Of a stretch of 64,000 nt of DNA, positions 25,888-39,067 are shown one piece after another. The stretch is from assembly GCF_017876535.1 (NCBI RefSeq), contig NZ_JAGIOF010000001.1:2046001-2110000 (forward strand), in the 5' to 3' direction. How positions within the stretch are numbered: the stretch's first letter is position 1; each line of letters begins with the position of its first letter. Under the pieces are notes generated by a model. The model ran no database searches and was not told the origin of the DNA. It was given only the letters and a program-made list of their open reading frames with translations. The DNA comes from Paeniglutamicibacter kerguelensis (lineage in GTDB: Bacteria; Actinomycetota; Actinomycetes; Actinomycetales; Micrococcaceae). Both the position numbers and the translations under genes were made by a program.

Positions 25888-28431
25888 ATGCCAGGAATGA
25901 ACCTCACCCGCGAAGAAGCACAAACCCGTGCGGACCTCATCACCGTCGAATCCTACGAGGTTGCCCTGAACCTCACCGGGTCGGACACAGTGTTCGGCTC
26001 GCACACCACCGTGCGCTTCAGCGCCGTCGAAGGATCCACCACCTTCATCGACGCCGTCACCGCGAGCGTCCGCTCCGTGAACCTCAACGGCGTGGAGCTT
26101 GACCCGGCCGAGGTTTCCGACGGCGTGCGCATCGCCCTGCCGAACCTCGCCGCCGAAAACACCCTGGTGATCGACGCCGACGCGCTGTACATGAACACCG
26201 GCGAGGGCCTGCACCGCTTCGTGGACCCCGTCGACCAGGAGGTCTACCTCTACTCGCAGTTCGAAGTGCCCGACTCCCGCCGCATGTTCGCGGTCTTCGA
26301 GCAGCCGGACCTGAAGGCCACCTTCGCCTTCACCGTCACCGCGCCGGATTACTGGGACGTCATCTCAAACGCCACGACCCCGGTGCCGGTTGCCGCCCAC
26401 GAGGGCGCCAAGACGTGGGCCTTCGCCCCGACCGCGCGCATCTCCTCCTACATCACAGCGCTCATCGCCGGCCCCTACCAGTCCGTGCGCTCCGAGCTGA
26501 CCAGCAGCGACGGCCGCACCATCCCGCTGGGCGTCTTCGCCCGCGCCTCGCTCATGGAGCACCTGGACGCCGAGAACATCTTCACGCTCACCCGCCAGGG
26601 CTTCGAGTTCTTCGAGGAACAGTTCGGCACCCCCTACCCGTTCGAGAAGTACGACCAGCTTTTCGTGCCCGAGTTCAACGCCGGCGCCATGGAAAACGCC
26701 GGCGCCGTGACGTTCCTCGAGTCCTACGTCTTCCGCTCCCGCCCGACCGATGCCATGGTGGAACGCCGCGCCGTCACGGTGCTGCACGAGCTGGCCCACA
26801 TGTGGTTCGGCGACCTGGTGACCATGCGCTGGTGGAACGACCTGTGGCTCAACGAGTCGTTCGCCGAGTTCATGTCCACGCTGGCCGCGGCGCAGAACAC
26901 CGAGTTCACCCAGTCCTGGACCACGTTCAACATCATGGAGAAGACCTGGGCCTACCGCCAGGACCAGCTGCCCTCCACGCACCCGATCGTCGCGCAGATC
27001 AACGACCTCGAGGACGTGCAGGTGAACTTCGACGGCATCACTTACGCCAAGGGCGCCTCGGTGCTGCGCCAGCTGGTGGCGTGGGTCGGCCAGGAGCAGT
27101 TCATGGCGGGCGTCCGCACCTACTTCGCCAAGCACGCCTGGAAGAACACCGAGCTGCCGGACCTCATGCGCGAGCTTGAGGATTCCTCCGGCCGCGACCT
27201 GGCCAAGTGGTCCGAGCTGTGGCTGGAGACCGCGGGCGTGAACACGTTGCGCGCGCAGATCGCCACCGAGGAGGACGGCACCATCACGGGGTTCGAGATC
27301 GCCCAGAGCGCGATCGCCGAGTACCCGACGATCCGCCCGCACCGCCTGGCCGTCGGCTTCTACGACTTCGACGAGGCCGGCAAGCTGGTGCGCATGCACC
27401 GCGAGGAACTCGACGTCGCCGGCGATTCCACCACGGTCGAGGCGGTCATCGGGCTCAAGCGCCCGGCCCTGGTCCTGGTCAACGACGACGACCTGGCGTA
27501 CGCCAAGATCCGCCTGGACGAGCTCTCGCTGGCCACGGCAACCAACCACCTGAAGGACTTCGAGTCCTCGCTGCCGCGCACGCTGATCTGGGGAGCGGCC
27601 TGGGACGCGGTGCGCGATGCCGAAACCCCGGCACGCGCCTACGTCGACCTGGTGCTCAACAACATCGGCCACGAATCCGACTCCTCGGTGGTCATGGTGC
27701 TGCTGCGCCAGCTCAACACCACCCTCGACTTCTACGTCGACCGTGATTTCGCCGCGGAGGCCGGCACTCTGGCCGCGGACCGCCTGTGGGCCCTGGCCAA
27801 CGAGGCGGCGGCCGGATCGGATTCGCAGCTGCAGTTCACCAAGGCCTTCGCCCTGCGTGCCAGCTCGGCGGAGCAGCTCGATTCCGTCGCCGCGCTGCTG
27901 GGAGGGGAGCTGGCGCTCGAGGGCCTGCAGGTCGACACCGACCTGCGCTGGGAGCTGCTGTCCTCACTCGCCGCGGGCGGCCGCGTGGGCGTGGAGGAGA
28001 TCGACGACGAGCTCTCCCGCGACAACACCGCCAACGGCAAGCTTGCCGCGCAGACCGCCAGGGCCGCCATCCCGACGGCCGAGGCGAAGGCCGCGGCGTG
28101 GCAGGGCATCCTGGGCGGGGAGCTGTCCAACCTGGAGCAGCGCGCCGCGATCACCGGTTTCAACCGCGTGCACGACGCCGCGCTGATCGCCGGCTACGCG
28201 CAGGACTACTTCGAGGCGGCCCGCACCGTGTGGGACACCAAGAGCTACGAGATCGCCCAGCAGATCGTCGTCGGCCTCTACCCGGCCGCGCAGACCGGCC
28301 AGGCCACCCTGGATGCGACCGACGCATTCCTGGGCACCCTCGACGAGGGCTCGCGGGCGCTGCGCCGCCTGGTCCTCGAGGCCCGCGACGGGGTGGTCCG
28401 CGCCCTCGCGGCCCAGGCCGCCGACAAGTAA
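25888..28431 (+). CDS. pepN: Aminopeptidase N, M1 family
   Basis: Cytoplasmic zinc aminopeptidase that removes N-terminal residues from peptides. The exopeptidase motif is GAMENAG and the zinc site is HELAHMWFGD with the third ligand glutamate in NESFAEF, 18 residues after the second histidine. The C-terminal ERAP1-like helical domain completes a protein of about 847 residues. The frame stays open to 25801, but ATG 25888 gives the conserved actinobacterial N-terminus MPGMNLTREEA. An AAAGG lies 15 bases upstream, so translation signals are modest. It ends in a hairpin terminator. Confidence 0.95.
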   Translation: MPGMNLTREEAQTRADLITVESYEVALNLTGSDTVFGSHTTVRFSAVEGSTTFIDAVTASVRSVNLNGVELDPAEVSDGVRIALPNLAAENTLVIDADALYMNTGEGLHRFVDPVDQEVYLYSQFEVPDSRRMFAVFEQPDLKATFAFTVTAPDYWDVISNATTPVPVAAHEGAKTWAFAPTARISSYITALIAGPYQSVRSELTSSDGRTIPLGVFARASLMEHLDAENIFTLTRQGFEFFEEQFGTPYPFEKYDQLFVPEFNAGAMENAGAVTFLESYVFRSRPTDAMVERRAVTVLHELAHMWFGDLVTMRWWNDLWLNESFAEFMSTLAAAQNTEFTQSWTTFNIMEKTWAYRQDQLPSTHPIVAQINDLEDVQVNFDGITYAKGASVLRQLVAWVGQEQFMAGVRTYFAKHAWKNTELPDLMRELEDSSGRDLAKWSELWLETAGVNTLRAQIATEEDGTITGFEIAQSAIAEYPTIRPHRLAVGFYDFDEAGKLVRMHREELDVAGDSTTVEAVIGLKRPALVLVNDDDLAYAKIRLDELSLATATNHLKDFESSLPRTLIWGAAWDAVRDAETPARAYVDLVLNNIGHESDSSVVMVLLRQLNTTLDFYVDRDFAAEAGTLAADRLWALANEAAAGSDSQLQFTKAFALRASSAEQLDSVAALLGGELALEGLQVDTDLRWELLSSLAAGGRVGVEEIDDELSRDNTANGKLAAQTARAAIPTAEAKAAAWQGILGGELSNLEQRAAITGFNRVHDAALIAGYAQDYFEAARTVWDTKSYEIAQQIVVGLYPAAQTGQATLDATDAFLGTLDEGSRALRRLVLEARDGVVRALAAQAADK

Positions 28432-28460
28432 CACAGAGCACCACGCAAGGGAGAACGCAA

Positions 28461-28487
28461 GGGGCCGTGCGCACAACGCACGGCCCC
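28461..28487 (+). terminator. Hairpin terminator after pepN
   Basis: A perfect 11-bp stem (28461-28471 with 28477-28487), loop CACAA. No T-run. Confidence 0.7.
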
Positions 28488-28598
28488 AAGCCGTCCCTCC
28501 CCCGAACTGCACCGTCCGCACCGTCCGCACCGATCGCGCATGCCGGCGGATCGGTCACGAATTGTGCGGACTTCCCGGGCGTGCAAGAGAATGGAACC

Positions 28599-29072
28599 AT
28601 GAACCTGGCTTTACACAACTACTCCGTCTCCATCCACTGGACCGGCAACCGCGGCGAGGGCACCGCCAGCTACCGCGGCTACGGCCGCGACCACGTGGTG
28701 TCCGCCGACGGGCTGCCCGACCTCCCGGGCACCGCGGACCCGACGTTCCACGGGGACCGGGACCGCTGGAACCCGGAGCAGCTGCTGCTCGCCGCGCTCA
28801 GCCAGTGCCACATGCTCTCCTACCTGCACATCGCGGTGAAGAACGGGGTGGTTGTCACCGGGTACGACGACGCCGCCACGGGCACCTTGCGGCTGAACCG
28901 CGACGGCAGCGGCGAGTTCCTCGAGGCCACGCTGCACCCGAAGGTAACCCTGGCCGACGAATCCCAGCGCGAACTGGCCGACTCCCTGCACCACGAAGCC
29001 AACTCGGTGTGCTTCATCGCCCGCAGCGTCAACTTCCCCGTGCACCACGCACCGGTGAACCCGGAAGCCTAG
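28599..29072 (+). CDS. OsmC-family peroxiredoxin-like protein
   Basis: A 157-residue cytoplasmic protein of the OsmC/Ohr fold, which reduces organic hydroperoxides through two cysteines. The two expected cysteines are in ALSQCHMLSYLH and ANSVCFIARSVNFPV. The FHGDRDRWNPEQLLLAAL block is typical of this subgroup. The frame is open far upstream through the pepN terminator region, so I placed the start at ATG 28599, which gives the normal length. An AlkD-like gene begins three bases after its stop, so the two are probably co-transcribed, pairing peroxide and alkylation defence. Confidence 0.88.
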   Translation: MNLALHNYSVSIHWTGNRGEGTASYRGYGRDHVVSADGLPDLPGTADPTFHGDRDRWNPEQLLLAALSQCHMLSYLHIAVKNGVVVTGYDDAATGTLRLNRDGSGEFLEATLHPKVTLADESQRELADSLHHEANSVCFIARSVNFPVHHAPVNPEA

Positions 29073-29075
29073 GCA

Positions 29076-29768
29076 GTGCCCGGCTTGGTGCCAGGAAGAA
29101 CCGTCGAGCTGCTCACCCAACGGCTCGTCCCGCACATCGAGCAGGGCCGGGCGGCGGGCCAGCAGGCCTACATGAAAACCCAACAGCCGTTCCTCGGCGT
29201 GCGGGTCCCCCAGGTCCGCGCCGTCACCAAGGACTTCGCGCTCGAATTCGACCTGGACACCGCCGAGGCCAGGCTGGAAGCCGCCACCGAGCTGTGGGAA
29301 TACGCCACGCACCGCGAACACTGGTACGCGGCCGCGGAACTCTGCGCGCACCGCAGCTGCAAGGGCAGGCTCGATTTCCTGCCGCTGTACGAGCGCATGA
29401 TCCTCGAGGGCGCCTGGTGGGACATCGTCGACGGCTGCTCCCGCCGTTACGGGGAAACCCTGCTCGCCCACCCCGGGATCGTCGAGCCGATGCTGCGGGA
29501 CTGGGCGACCGACGACTTCATGTGGAAGCGCCGCATGGCCATGATCGCGCAGCTGCACCTGGGCACAAGGACCGACACCGGCCTGCTCGACTACGCGCTG
29601 GCCTGCAACCTGGCGGATCCGGAGTTCTTCATCCGCAAGGCCCTGGGCTGGTCGCTGCGCCAGTACGCCAAGACCGACCCGGACTGGGTGCGCACGTGGG
29701 TCGATGCCCACCAAGGCCGCATGAGCGGTCTCTCGCGGCGCGAGGCCGTGAAGCACCTGGGCGCCTGA
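29076..29768 (+). CDS. DNA alkylation repair protein (AlkD-like HEAT repeat)
   Basis: HEAT-repeat DNA glycosylase family that removes alkylated bases. Characteristic segments are FLGVRVPQVRAVTK, AWWDIVDGCS and FFIRKALGWSLRQYAK. The 230-residue length is normal. The first in-frame start is GTG 29076, three bases after the OsmC stop; a second GTG at 29088 is also possible and neither has a strong ribosome site, which suggests translational coupling. Cytoplasmic. Confidence 0.87.
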   Translation: MPGLVPGRTVELLTQRLVPHIEQGRAAGQQAYMKTQQPFLGVRVPQVRAVTKDFALEFDLDTAEARLEAATELWEYATHREHWYAAAELCAHRSCKGRLDFLPLYERMILEGAWWDIVDGCSRRYGETLLAHPGIVEPMLRDWATDDFMWKRRMAMIAQLHLGTRTDTGLLDYALACNLADPEFFIRKALGWSLRQYAKTDPDWVRTWVDAHQGRMSGLSRREAVKHLGA

Positions 29769-29884
29769 TTCTCCCCCGCCCGCCCACGCCCTGCGCGAAA
29801 GCCTGCACCGGTGCGCCCGTTAACCGGGGATAATTGAAGAATCGACGCCGGGGAGAACCGGCAGCTGAAAGGACCCACGCCACC

Positions 29885-30430
29885 GTGAACGACATCCAGC
29901 CGGAAGCAATCCAAACCCCCAAGCCGGTGCTGCTGCCCAGCAGCGGCCGCTTCGGCGAGCCCGTGGGACAGCTGCGTCCGGTCGGCGCCTCGCTGAGCAA
30001 CGCCCTGCCCGAGGGCAAGCTCTCCCCCAACGACGACCACGACCCGGCCGCCTACGAGGGCACGTTCTACGCGCAGGTGGGCGGCCGCGAAACCTTCGCG
30101 AAGCTGGCGGAAAAGTTCTACGAGTCGGTGGCCGCCGACACGGAATTCCGTTCCATGTACCCGGAAGAGGACCTTCGCCCGGCCGCGATGCGCCTGCAGT
30201 TGTTCCTGGAGCAGTACTGGGGCGGGCCCAAGACCTACGGTGAGCGCCGCGGCCACCCGCGCCTGCGCATGCGCCACCACCCGTACACCATCAACTCGCA
30301 CAACCGAGACGTGTGGCTCAAGCACATGCGCTACGCCGTCGATTCGCTCGAGCTGCCTCCGCTGCTGGAGACAACGCTCTGGGACTACTTCGACCGCGCC
30401 GCCCACTCTCTGGTGAACGCCGCGGACTAG
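29885..30430 (+). CDS. glbO: Group II truncated haemoglobin (GlbO type)
   Basis: Small haem protein binding O2 and implicated in handling peroxide or nitric oxide. The match to mycobacterial GlbO is clear: FLEQYWGGP, RGHPRLRMRH (the last H is the proximal ligand), a tyrosine in SMYPE and the tryptophan in RDVWLKHM. The C-terminus AAHSLVNAAD is also conserved. I chose GTG 29885, with AAAGGA 11 bases upstream. Even so, the protein keeps an extra ~50 residues (proline-rich, disordered-looking) before the globin fold, which mycobacterial GlbO lacks. Confidence 0.9.
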   Translation: MNDIQPEAIQTPKPVLLPSSGRFGEPVGQLRPVGASLSNALPEGKLSPNDDHDPAAYEGTFYAQVGGRETFAKLAEKFYESVAADTEFRSMYPEEDLRPAAMRLQLFLEQYWGGPKTYGERRGHPRLRMRHHPYTINSHNRDVWLKHMRYAVDSLELPPLLETTLWDYFDRAAHSLVNAAD

Positions 30431-30448
30431 CAGTCGACTAGCAACCTT

Positions 30449-31117
30449 CTAGCCCAGGATGCCGCCCTGGCGGGCCAGCACGTGCCCGCCGGAGCTGCTC
30501 AGGCGCAGCCATCCTCCGGAGCCGAAAAGCACCGAGGATGCGCCGGGGCGCAGGAAGCCCAGGGTCTGCGCGCCGAAGGCCATGCCCAACGGCATCGACA
30601 CCGGCACGTCACGCATCGGCGTCGCCCAAATGCGCGAACGCACCGTCGCCAGCACCGGCTTGCCGGCGTTTTCCGGCAGCGCCTGGGCCACTGCGCCCAT
30701 GCCCTCGGCGGCCCGCGCCAGCAGCACGTCGTCCTCCAACACCGCAAGACGCTCCCAGCCGCCGCGCGGCACCTGCCTCCCGGCCCAGGGCGCACCCACT
30801 TCGGCCGGCGGCATCACGAGTTCCAGGGACTTGCCCTCCATGCGCGCCAGCCTGTCGGTCATCGCCGCGATCGGGTACACACCCTCGGCGCTGGCCGGCC
30901 CGCCCAGAGCCACGGCGCGCATGCCCAGGATCGTCGGCACCGCATCGCCCAGGTTCTCGGGGAAAAGCACCGGCACGTAGAACGCAAGCACGTTCCCAGC
31001 CGCCTGGGCCAGCACCGCCCCGTCGTCGATCGATCGGGCGCGGGCAAAGAACGTACCGAGGTCCGCCACGGTTTCCTGGTCTGTCAGTACAACTGTTTCA
31101 CTGGCCATGCCTCCCAT
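30449..31117 (-). CDS. Conserved actinobacterial protein of unknown function
   Basis: I cannot assign a function. The protein has about 222 residues, no signal peptide and no clear membrane helix. It is alanine/glycine-rich with alternating hydrophobic strands (VLAFYVPVLFPENLG; GMRAVALGG; YPIAAMTDRLARM) and a WAGRQVPRGGWE segment. The pattern resembles proteins commonly annotated as hypothetical in Arthrobacter relatives. The frame opens at 31204, but ATG 31117 (MGGMASETV) or ATG 31108 is a more natural start. It converges on glbO and is divergent from the thioesterase gene. Confidence 0.65.
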   Translation of the reverse strand: MGGMASETVVLTDQETVADLGTFFARARSIDDGAVLAQAAGNVLAFYVPVLFPENLGDAVPTILGMRAVALGGPASAEGVYPIAAMTDRLARMEGKSLELVMPPAEVGAPWAGRQVPRGGWERLAVLEDDVLLARAAEGMGAVAQALPENAGKPVLATVRSRIWATPMRDVPVSMPLGMAFGAQTLGFLRPGASSVLFGSGGWLRLSSSGGHVLARQGGILG

Positions 31118-31262
31118 ACTTTCACGATGCCGCCGCCGCGCGGCAATGCGGGTACCCGTGTGAATTTTCACGTTTCCCACAAGTCGGTCCCGCGGCAGGG
31201 GCATTCCGCGGCCCGGGGGCGATAGTGTCTAACCAGATCACTTTTTGCGCAAGGGAGCCCGC

Positions 31263-32147
31263 GTGAGCACACAGAACACCAATACCGAGACCCTGCTGGA
31301 GCTTTTGTCCCTCAAGGGAGGCAGCGAAGCCCGCACCGACGAGGACATCTTCGTTGGCCATACCCCGCCGCAGGCCCGCGACCGCGTCTTCGGCGGCCAG
31401 GTGCTGGGCCAGTCCGTCATGGCCGCGTACCGGACCCTGGAGGGTGACCGCCCGATCCACTCGATGCACGGGTACTTCCTGCGCGCCGGGGACGCCCGGC
31501 TTCCCATCACCTTCGGCGTGGAGCGCCTGCGCGACGGTCGCTCGTTCTCCGCGCGCCGTGTGCACGCCTACCAGAACGGCGTGCCGATCCTCTCGATGAT
31601 CGCCTCCTTCCAGGAGCACTCCGCGGGTCTGGACCACCAGGACACCATGCCGGAGGGCATCCCGGACCCGGAGTCGCTGCCGACCACCGCCGACCTGATC
31701 GGCGAGATCGACCACCCGGTGGCGCAGGAGTTCGCGTTCAACCGGCCCTTCGACATCCGCTACGTCGGCGAACCGCTGTACTTCCAGCAGCCCACCGACC
31801 GCCGCGCCGTGAACGCCGTCTGGATGAAGACCACCGCCCCGATGCCCGACGACGACGCGCTGCACCGCGCGGCGCTGGCCTACGCGAGCGACTACACGCT
31901 GCTGGAGCCGATCCTGCGTCGCCACGGGCTGACCTGGATCACCCGCGGCATGAGCGTCGCCAGCCTTGACCACGCCATGTGGTGGCACCGCCCGTTCCGT
32001 GTCGACGAGTGGCTGCTCTACGTGCAGGAATCCCCCAGCGCCTCGGGTGCCCGCGGCCTGGGCACCGGCCGCATCTTCAACCGCGCCGGCCAGCTGGTGG
32101 CGTCCGTCGCCCAGGAAGGCATGCTGCGCCTGCCCGGCGAAGACTGA
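31263..32147 (+). CDS. tesB: Acyl-CoA thioesterase II (TesB type)
   Basis: Hydrolyses acyl-CoA to free fatty acid and CoA. Double hot-dog fold in 294 residues. N-terminal TPPQARDRVFGGQVLGQS and C-terminal SLDHAMWWHRPFRVDEW are diagnostic; the catalytic Asp is in SLDHAMWW, with the Ser/Thr in ESPSASGARG and the Gln in VAQEGMLR. The GTG at 31263 has AGGGAG six bases upstream, better than the earlier TTG at 31245. It ends in a bidirectional terminator shared with ettA. Confidence 0.94.
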   Translation: MSTQNTNTETLLELLSLKGGSEARTDEDIFVGHTPPQARDRVFGGQVLGQSVMAAYRTLEGDRPIHSMHGYFLRAGDARLPITFGVERLRDGRSFSARRVHAYQNGVPILSMIASFQEHSAGLDHQDTMPEGIPDPESLPTTADLIGEIDHPVAQEFAFNRPFDIRYVGEPLYFQQPTDRRAVNAVWMKTTAPMPDDDALHRAALAYASDYTLLEPILRRHGLTWITRGMSVASLDHAMWWHRPFRVDEWLLYVQESPSASGARGLGTGRIFNRAGQLVASVAQEGMLRLPGED

Positions 32148-32163
32148 TCCCGCACGGCACGAC

Positions 32164-32204
32164 AAAGGCCCGGCCCGCTGGAAAATCCAGCAGGCCGGGC
32201 CTTT
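32164..32204. terminator. Bidirectional terminator between tesB and ettA
   Basis: Nineteen-base arms (32164-32182 and 32186-32204) with one mismatch, flanked by AAA and TTT, between converging genes. Confidence 0.9.
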
Positions 32205-32217
32205 GCATTGACCGGTA

Positions 32218-33900
<1,683 letters not shown>

Positions 33901-33907
33901 GTCCTCA

Positions 33908-33913
33908 AGGCTA
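33908..33913 (-). promoter_or_regulatory. Candidate -10 box (TAGCCT) seven bases before ettA
   Basis: TAGCCT, seven bases, then ATG 33900; compatible with a leaderless mRNA. No clear -35. Confidence 0.35.
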
Positions 33914-33985
33914 GTGCCTGAGTGAGCCTTACTCACAATTTCCGCCGATGAGTTTCGGCCGGCATGCCATGTTCTTGGGCACAGT

Positions 33986-34020
33986 GGCGGCCAAGACCCC
34001 ATGTGCGGGACTTGGCCGCC
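33986..34020 (-). terminator. Hairpin terminator of the ssb paralogue
   Basis: GGCGGCCAAG (33986-33995) pairs with CTTGGCCGCC (34011-34020), just after the ssb stop on the minus strand. Confidence 0.75.
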
Positions 34021-34025
34021 TGACA

Positions 34026-34532
34026 TCATGCGGCGTTTGTGTCGGCTTCACCTGTGGTTTCGGCATCGTTTTCGGGCCACCCCGTGACGGGAAATTCCTC
34101 GTCCGATTCCCCTGCCGCACCGTGCGGGTGGCGTCCGCGGGCTCCCCGGCCGGGTCCGTCTTCGCCGTCCTGCCGACGCACGCGCGCGAAGCTGCTGACC
34201 CCGAAACGCAAATCATGCCCGAGCGCGAGCGCCTCGATGTCCGCGCTGAATCCGCGGGTGCCGTCGACACGGTCGAACTCCCGCAGCTGGACCTTTCCGT
34301 AGACCACGACGTGGTCGCCCATGTGGATGCTGGCCAGCATGTTCGACGCCATCGCCCGGAAGCAGGACACCGTGTACCAGTTGCTGTGTACATCGATCCA
34401 TTGGCCGGACTCGGGGTCTTGGCGCCATTCGTTGCTCACCAACCGGAACTTGGCGATGGACGCGCCGCTGGTGCCGTTGCTGTTGCGCGGTTCGGTGCCC
34501 ACCACACCGCGAATCGTCAGGTGGTCGGTCAT
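34026..34532 (-). CDS. Single-stranded DNA-binding protein, probable paralogue
   Basis: OB-fold ssDNA-binding protein of 168 residues. The core includes MTDHLTIRGVVGTEPRN, WRQDPESGQWID, NWYTVSCFRAMA and HMGDHVVVYGKVQLREF. The tail after residue ~110 is charged and disordered-looking but ends in EADTNAA, without the acidic DDDxPF tip that recruits repair and replication partners. It is therefore more likely a secondary (SsbB-like) protein than the replicative SSB. ATG 34532 has GGAGGG five bases upstream. A CPBP protease gene precedes it by 38 bp on the same strand. No replication gene is nearby. Confidence 0.85.
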   Translation of the reverse strand: MTDHLTIRGVVGTEPRNSNGTSGASIAKFRLVSNEWRQDPESGQWIDVHSNWYTVSCFRAMASNMLASIHMGDHVVVYGKVQLREFDRVDGTRGFSADIEALALGHDLRFGVSSFARVRRQDGEDGPGRGARGRHPHGAAGESDEEFPVTGWPENDAETTGEADTNAA

Positions 34533-34570
34533 GGTGCCCTCCAGGGATCTGATGCAGCAAGGCTCTCTTG

Positions 34571-35533
34571 CTACTTCTGCCCAGTGTGGTTGGTTCCGGC
34601 GGGCCCGGTCGTCGACTCCGTGCGGAATGTGGACAACCCGGGTGCCGGGGCGAAACGTTTGGTCACCAGGAGCAGCACGACAAAGACCAACGGAATGATC
34701 CACCCCGACCAACCGAGGATCGTCGCGTGGAGGGTGTTCACGGTTTGGCCCGCCGCGATGAAGACGACGTAGAAACCCGCCGCCGCGTTGAAGGTGCCGT
34801 GGGCCAGCGCCGCCGGCCAGACGGAGTTCGAGCGCAGGCGCAGCCATCCGAAGATCGCGCCGACCACAATGCACATGCCCGTCATCATGGCCAAGCCCAG
34901 CCACCCCGGTGCAAGCGGGTAGTTGTAGCCCAGCAGGATCAGCGGCGCGTGCCAGAGCCCCCAAAGGACGCCGGTGACCAGGATCGCGCGGACCGGGCCG
35001 TACACCATGAGCTTGGGAAGCAGCCAGCCGCGCCAGCCGAGTTCCTCGCCCAAGGCAGGGACCAGGTTGAGCACGGCGCCCGCCAGCACATTCACGAACT
35101 GCAGGGCGACAAGAGTTTCGATGGGCATCGGCAATTCCCGTTGCCCCGCCATGGCCAGCTGGATTTCAACCAGCTGCCTGAAGCCGGAGAAGTCCCGGAA
35201 GTCTGCGGGGTACAGACCAAGCAGCGCACCGACGGCAAGCGCCTGCAACACCAGTGCCACGGGGACCACGAGCCCCAGGGCCATGAACGCCCAGAAGCGC
35301 CTGGCCGGCCGCAGCGGCCAAAGGCCCAGTGCGGCGGCCTTGCCACGGGGCCGTTCCACCAGGAACACCATCACGAGCGCGGCGATCGCCGGGGTGAACA
35401 TCATGGCGCCAGCAACCAGCGCAAAGCGGTCGTCGTACAGCCCGTCACCCAGCCACAGCGGCAGGGCCGCCAGCCAGCCCAGGCCGAAGGCAATCAGCAC
35501 AAAGCCCAGAATCCTCCCGGCGTTTTGGTCCAC
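34571..35533 (-). CDS. CPBP-family intramembrane metalloprotease
   Basis: Membrane protease of the CAAX-processing/bacteriocin-processing family, about 320 residues with eight or so hydrophobic segments. The catalytic motifs are all present: GEELGWRGWLLP (EExxxR), GLWHAPLIL (histidine motif) and AHGTFNA (HxxxN). I prefer GTG 35533, which has GGGGAAGGGG six bases upstream, over ATG 35554, which lies on top of that site. The substrate is unknown. Located upstream of the ssb paralogue; a functional link is not evident. Confidence 0.88.
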   Translation of the reverse strand: MDQNAGRILGFVLIAFGLGWLAALPLWLGDGLYDDRFALVAGAMMFTPAIAALVMVFLVERPRGKAAALGLWPLRPARRFWAFMALGLVVPVALVLQALAVGALLGLYPADFRDFSGFRQLVEIQLAMAGQRELPMPIETLVALQFVNVLAGAVLNLVPALGEELGWRGWLLPKLMVYGPVRAILVTGVLWGLWHAPLILLGYNYPLAPGWLGLAMMTGMCIVVGAIFGWLRLRSNSVWPAALAHGTFNAAAGFYVVFIAAGQTVNTLHATILGWSGWIIPLVFVVLLLVTKRFAPAPGLSTFRTESTTGPAGTNHTGQK

Positions 35534-35684
35534 GACATTCCCCTTCCCCGGCATGTGCCCTGGACCAAGCTTGTCATGCGCCCAGTCCCACGTCAGTCAA
35601 TCTTTCGGAGGATGTTCGGGCGTATGCCGGCGTGGATGCACGGTCCCCCTACCGGTGGGCGAAAAAGTGCCATAGCATGGCCAA

Positions 35685-36530
35685 ATGCCAGACAACCACG
35701 CATCAGTCCCGCTTCGTGAACTCAACAACGGGGCTTTCATGCCCTCGATCGGCCTGGGCACCTGGCCGCTCGACGACGCCCAGGCGGGAGCCGCGGTGGT
35801 GCACGGGCTCGAGGCCGGATACAGGCTCATCGACACCGCCGAAAACTACAACAACGAGACGGGCATCGGCGAGGGCATCGGCAGCACATCGGTGCCGCGC
35901 GAGGAACTGTTCATCACATCGAAGTTCAACGTGAAATGGCATTCAGTGGAAGGGGTCCGCGACGCCTGGGAAAACAGTTGCACGCGGCTGGGCGTCGAGT
36001 ACCTGGACCTGTTCCTCATCCACTGGCCGAACCCCGCGGAGGGTCGCTACGTCGAGGCATGGGAGGGACTGGTCAAGCTGCTGAAGGCCGGCCGGGTCCG
36101 CGCCATCGGCACCTCGAACTTCACCACCGAACAGCTGCAGGAGCTGGTCCGCGCCACCGGCGTGGTGCCGGACGTGAACCAGATCCAGCATTCGCCGTAC
36201 TGGATCGACGACGAGCGCCTGGCGTTCCATGCCGGGCACGGCATCGTCACCGAGGCCTGGGGCCCGCTGGGCCGCGGAAAGCACAACCTGCTTCAGGCCG
36301 AACCCGTGGTGGCTGCCGCTCGTGCGCACAAGGTCACCCCGGCGCAGGCGGTGTTGCGCTGGCACGTGCAGCGCGGCGTGGTTCCCATCCCCAAGAGCGC
36401 CGACCCCGAACGCATGGCACAGAACCTCGACGTGTTTTCGTTCGACCTGACCCCGGAGCAAGTCCTGGCGATCGACACGCTGGACGGGACCGCCGGCGCA
36501 CCCGTGTCCCCGATGGAGTTCGGGCACTAG
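35685..36530 (+). CDS. Aldo/keto reductase (2,5-diketo-D-gluconate reductase type)
   Basis: NADPH-dependent carbonyl reductase with a TIM barrel, 281 residues. The catalytic tetrad is visible: Asp and Tyr in LIDTAENYNNE, Lys in FITSKFN and His in FLIHWPNP. The C-terminal cofactor loop is VVPIPKSADPERM. Cytoplasmic; the physiological substrate is not known. It converges on the UvrA-like gene with a 17-bp gap. Confidence 0.93.
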   Translation: MPDNHASVPLRELNNGAFMPSIGLGTWPLDDAQAGAAVVHGLEAGYRLIDTAENYNNETGIGEGIGSTSVPREELFITSKFNVKWHSVEGVRDAWENSCTRLGVEYLDLFLIHWPNPAEGRYVEAWEGLVKLLKAGRVRAIGTSNFTTEQLQELVRATGVVPDVNQIQHSPYWIDDERLAFHAGHGIVTEAWGPLGRGKHNLLQAEPVVAAARAHKVTPAQAVLRWHVQRGVVPIPKSADPERMAQNLDVFSFDLTPEQVLAIDTLDGTAGAPVSPMEFGH

Positions 36531-36547
36531 ACGCGCCGGGGGCTTTC

Positions 36548-38938
<2,391 letters not shown>

Positions 38939-39067
38939 CGTCTCTCCATCGTGTTGCGTGATTGGTGTTGGCCGACTCGATCCTACGTGCATCGAGCGAC
39001 GGTTTCGGTGTCCAGTCTAGGAGCGGCACGCGCGCCGGGGCTTCTCAAGAACTGCTCGCTTGGGGGA

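Noticed and set aside
28508..28535. Short direct repeats of CCGTCCGCA before the OsmC gene
   Set aside because: Only two copies in GC-rich sequence; too short to call a regulatory array or CRISPR.
28971..29072. OsmC protein as an organic hydroperoxide resistance protein with a dedicated OhrR repressor
   Set aside because: No MarR-type ohrR gene is adjacent, so the narrower label is not supported.
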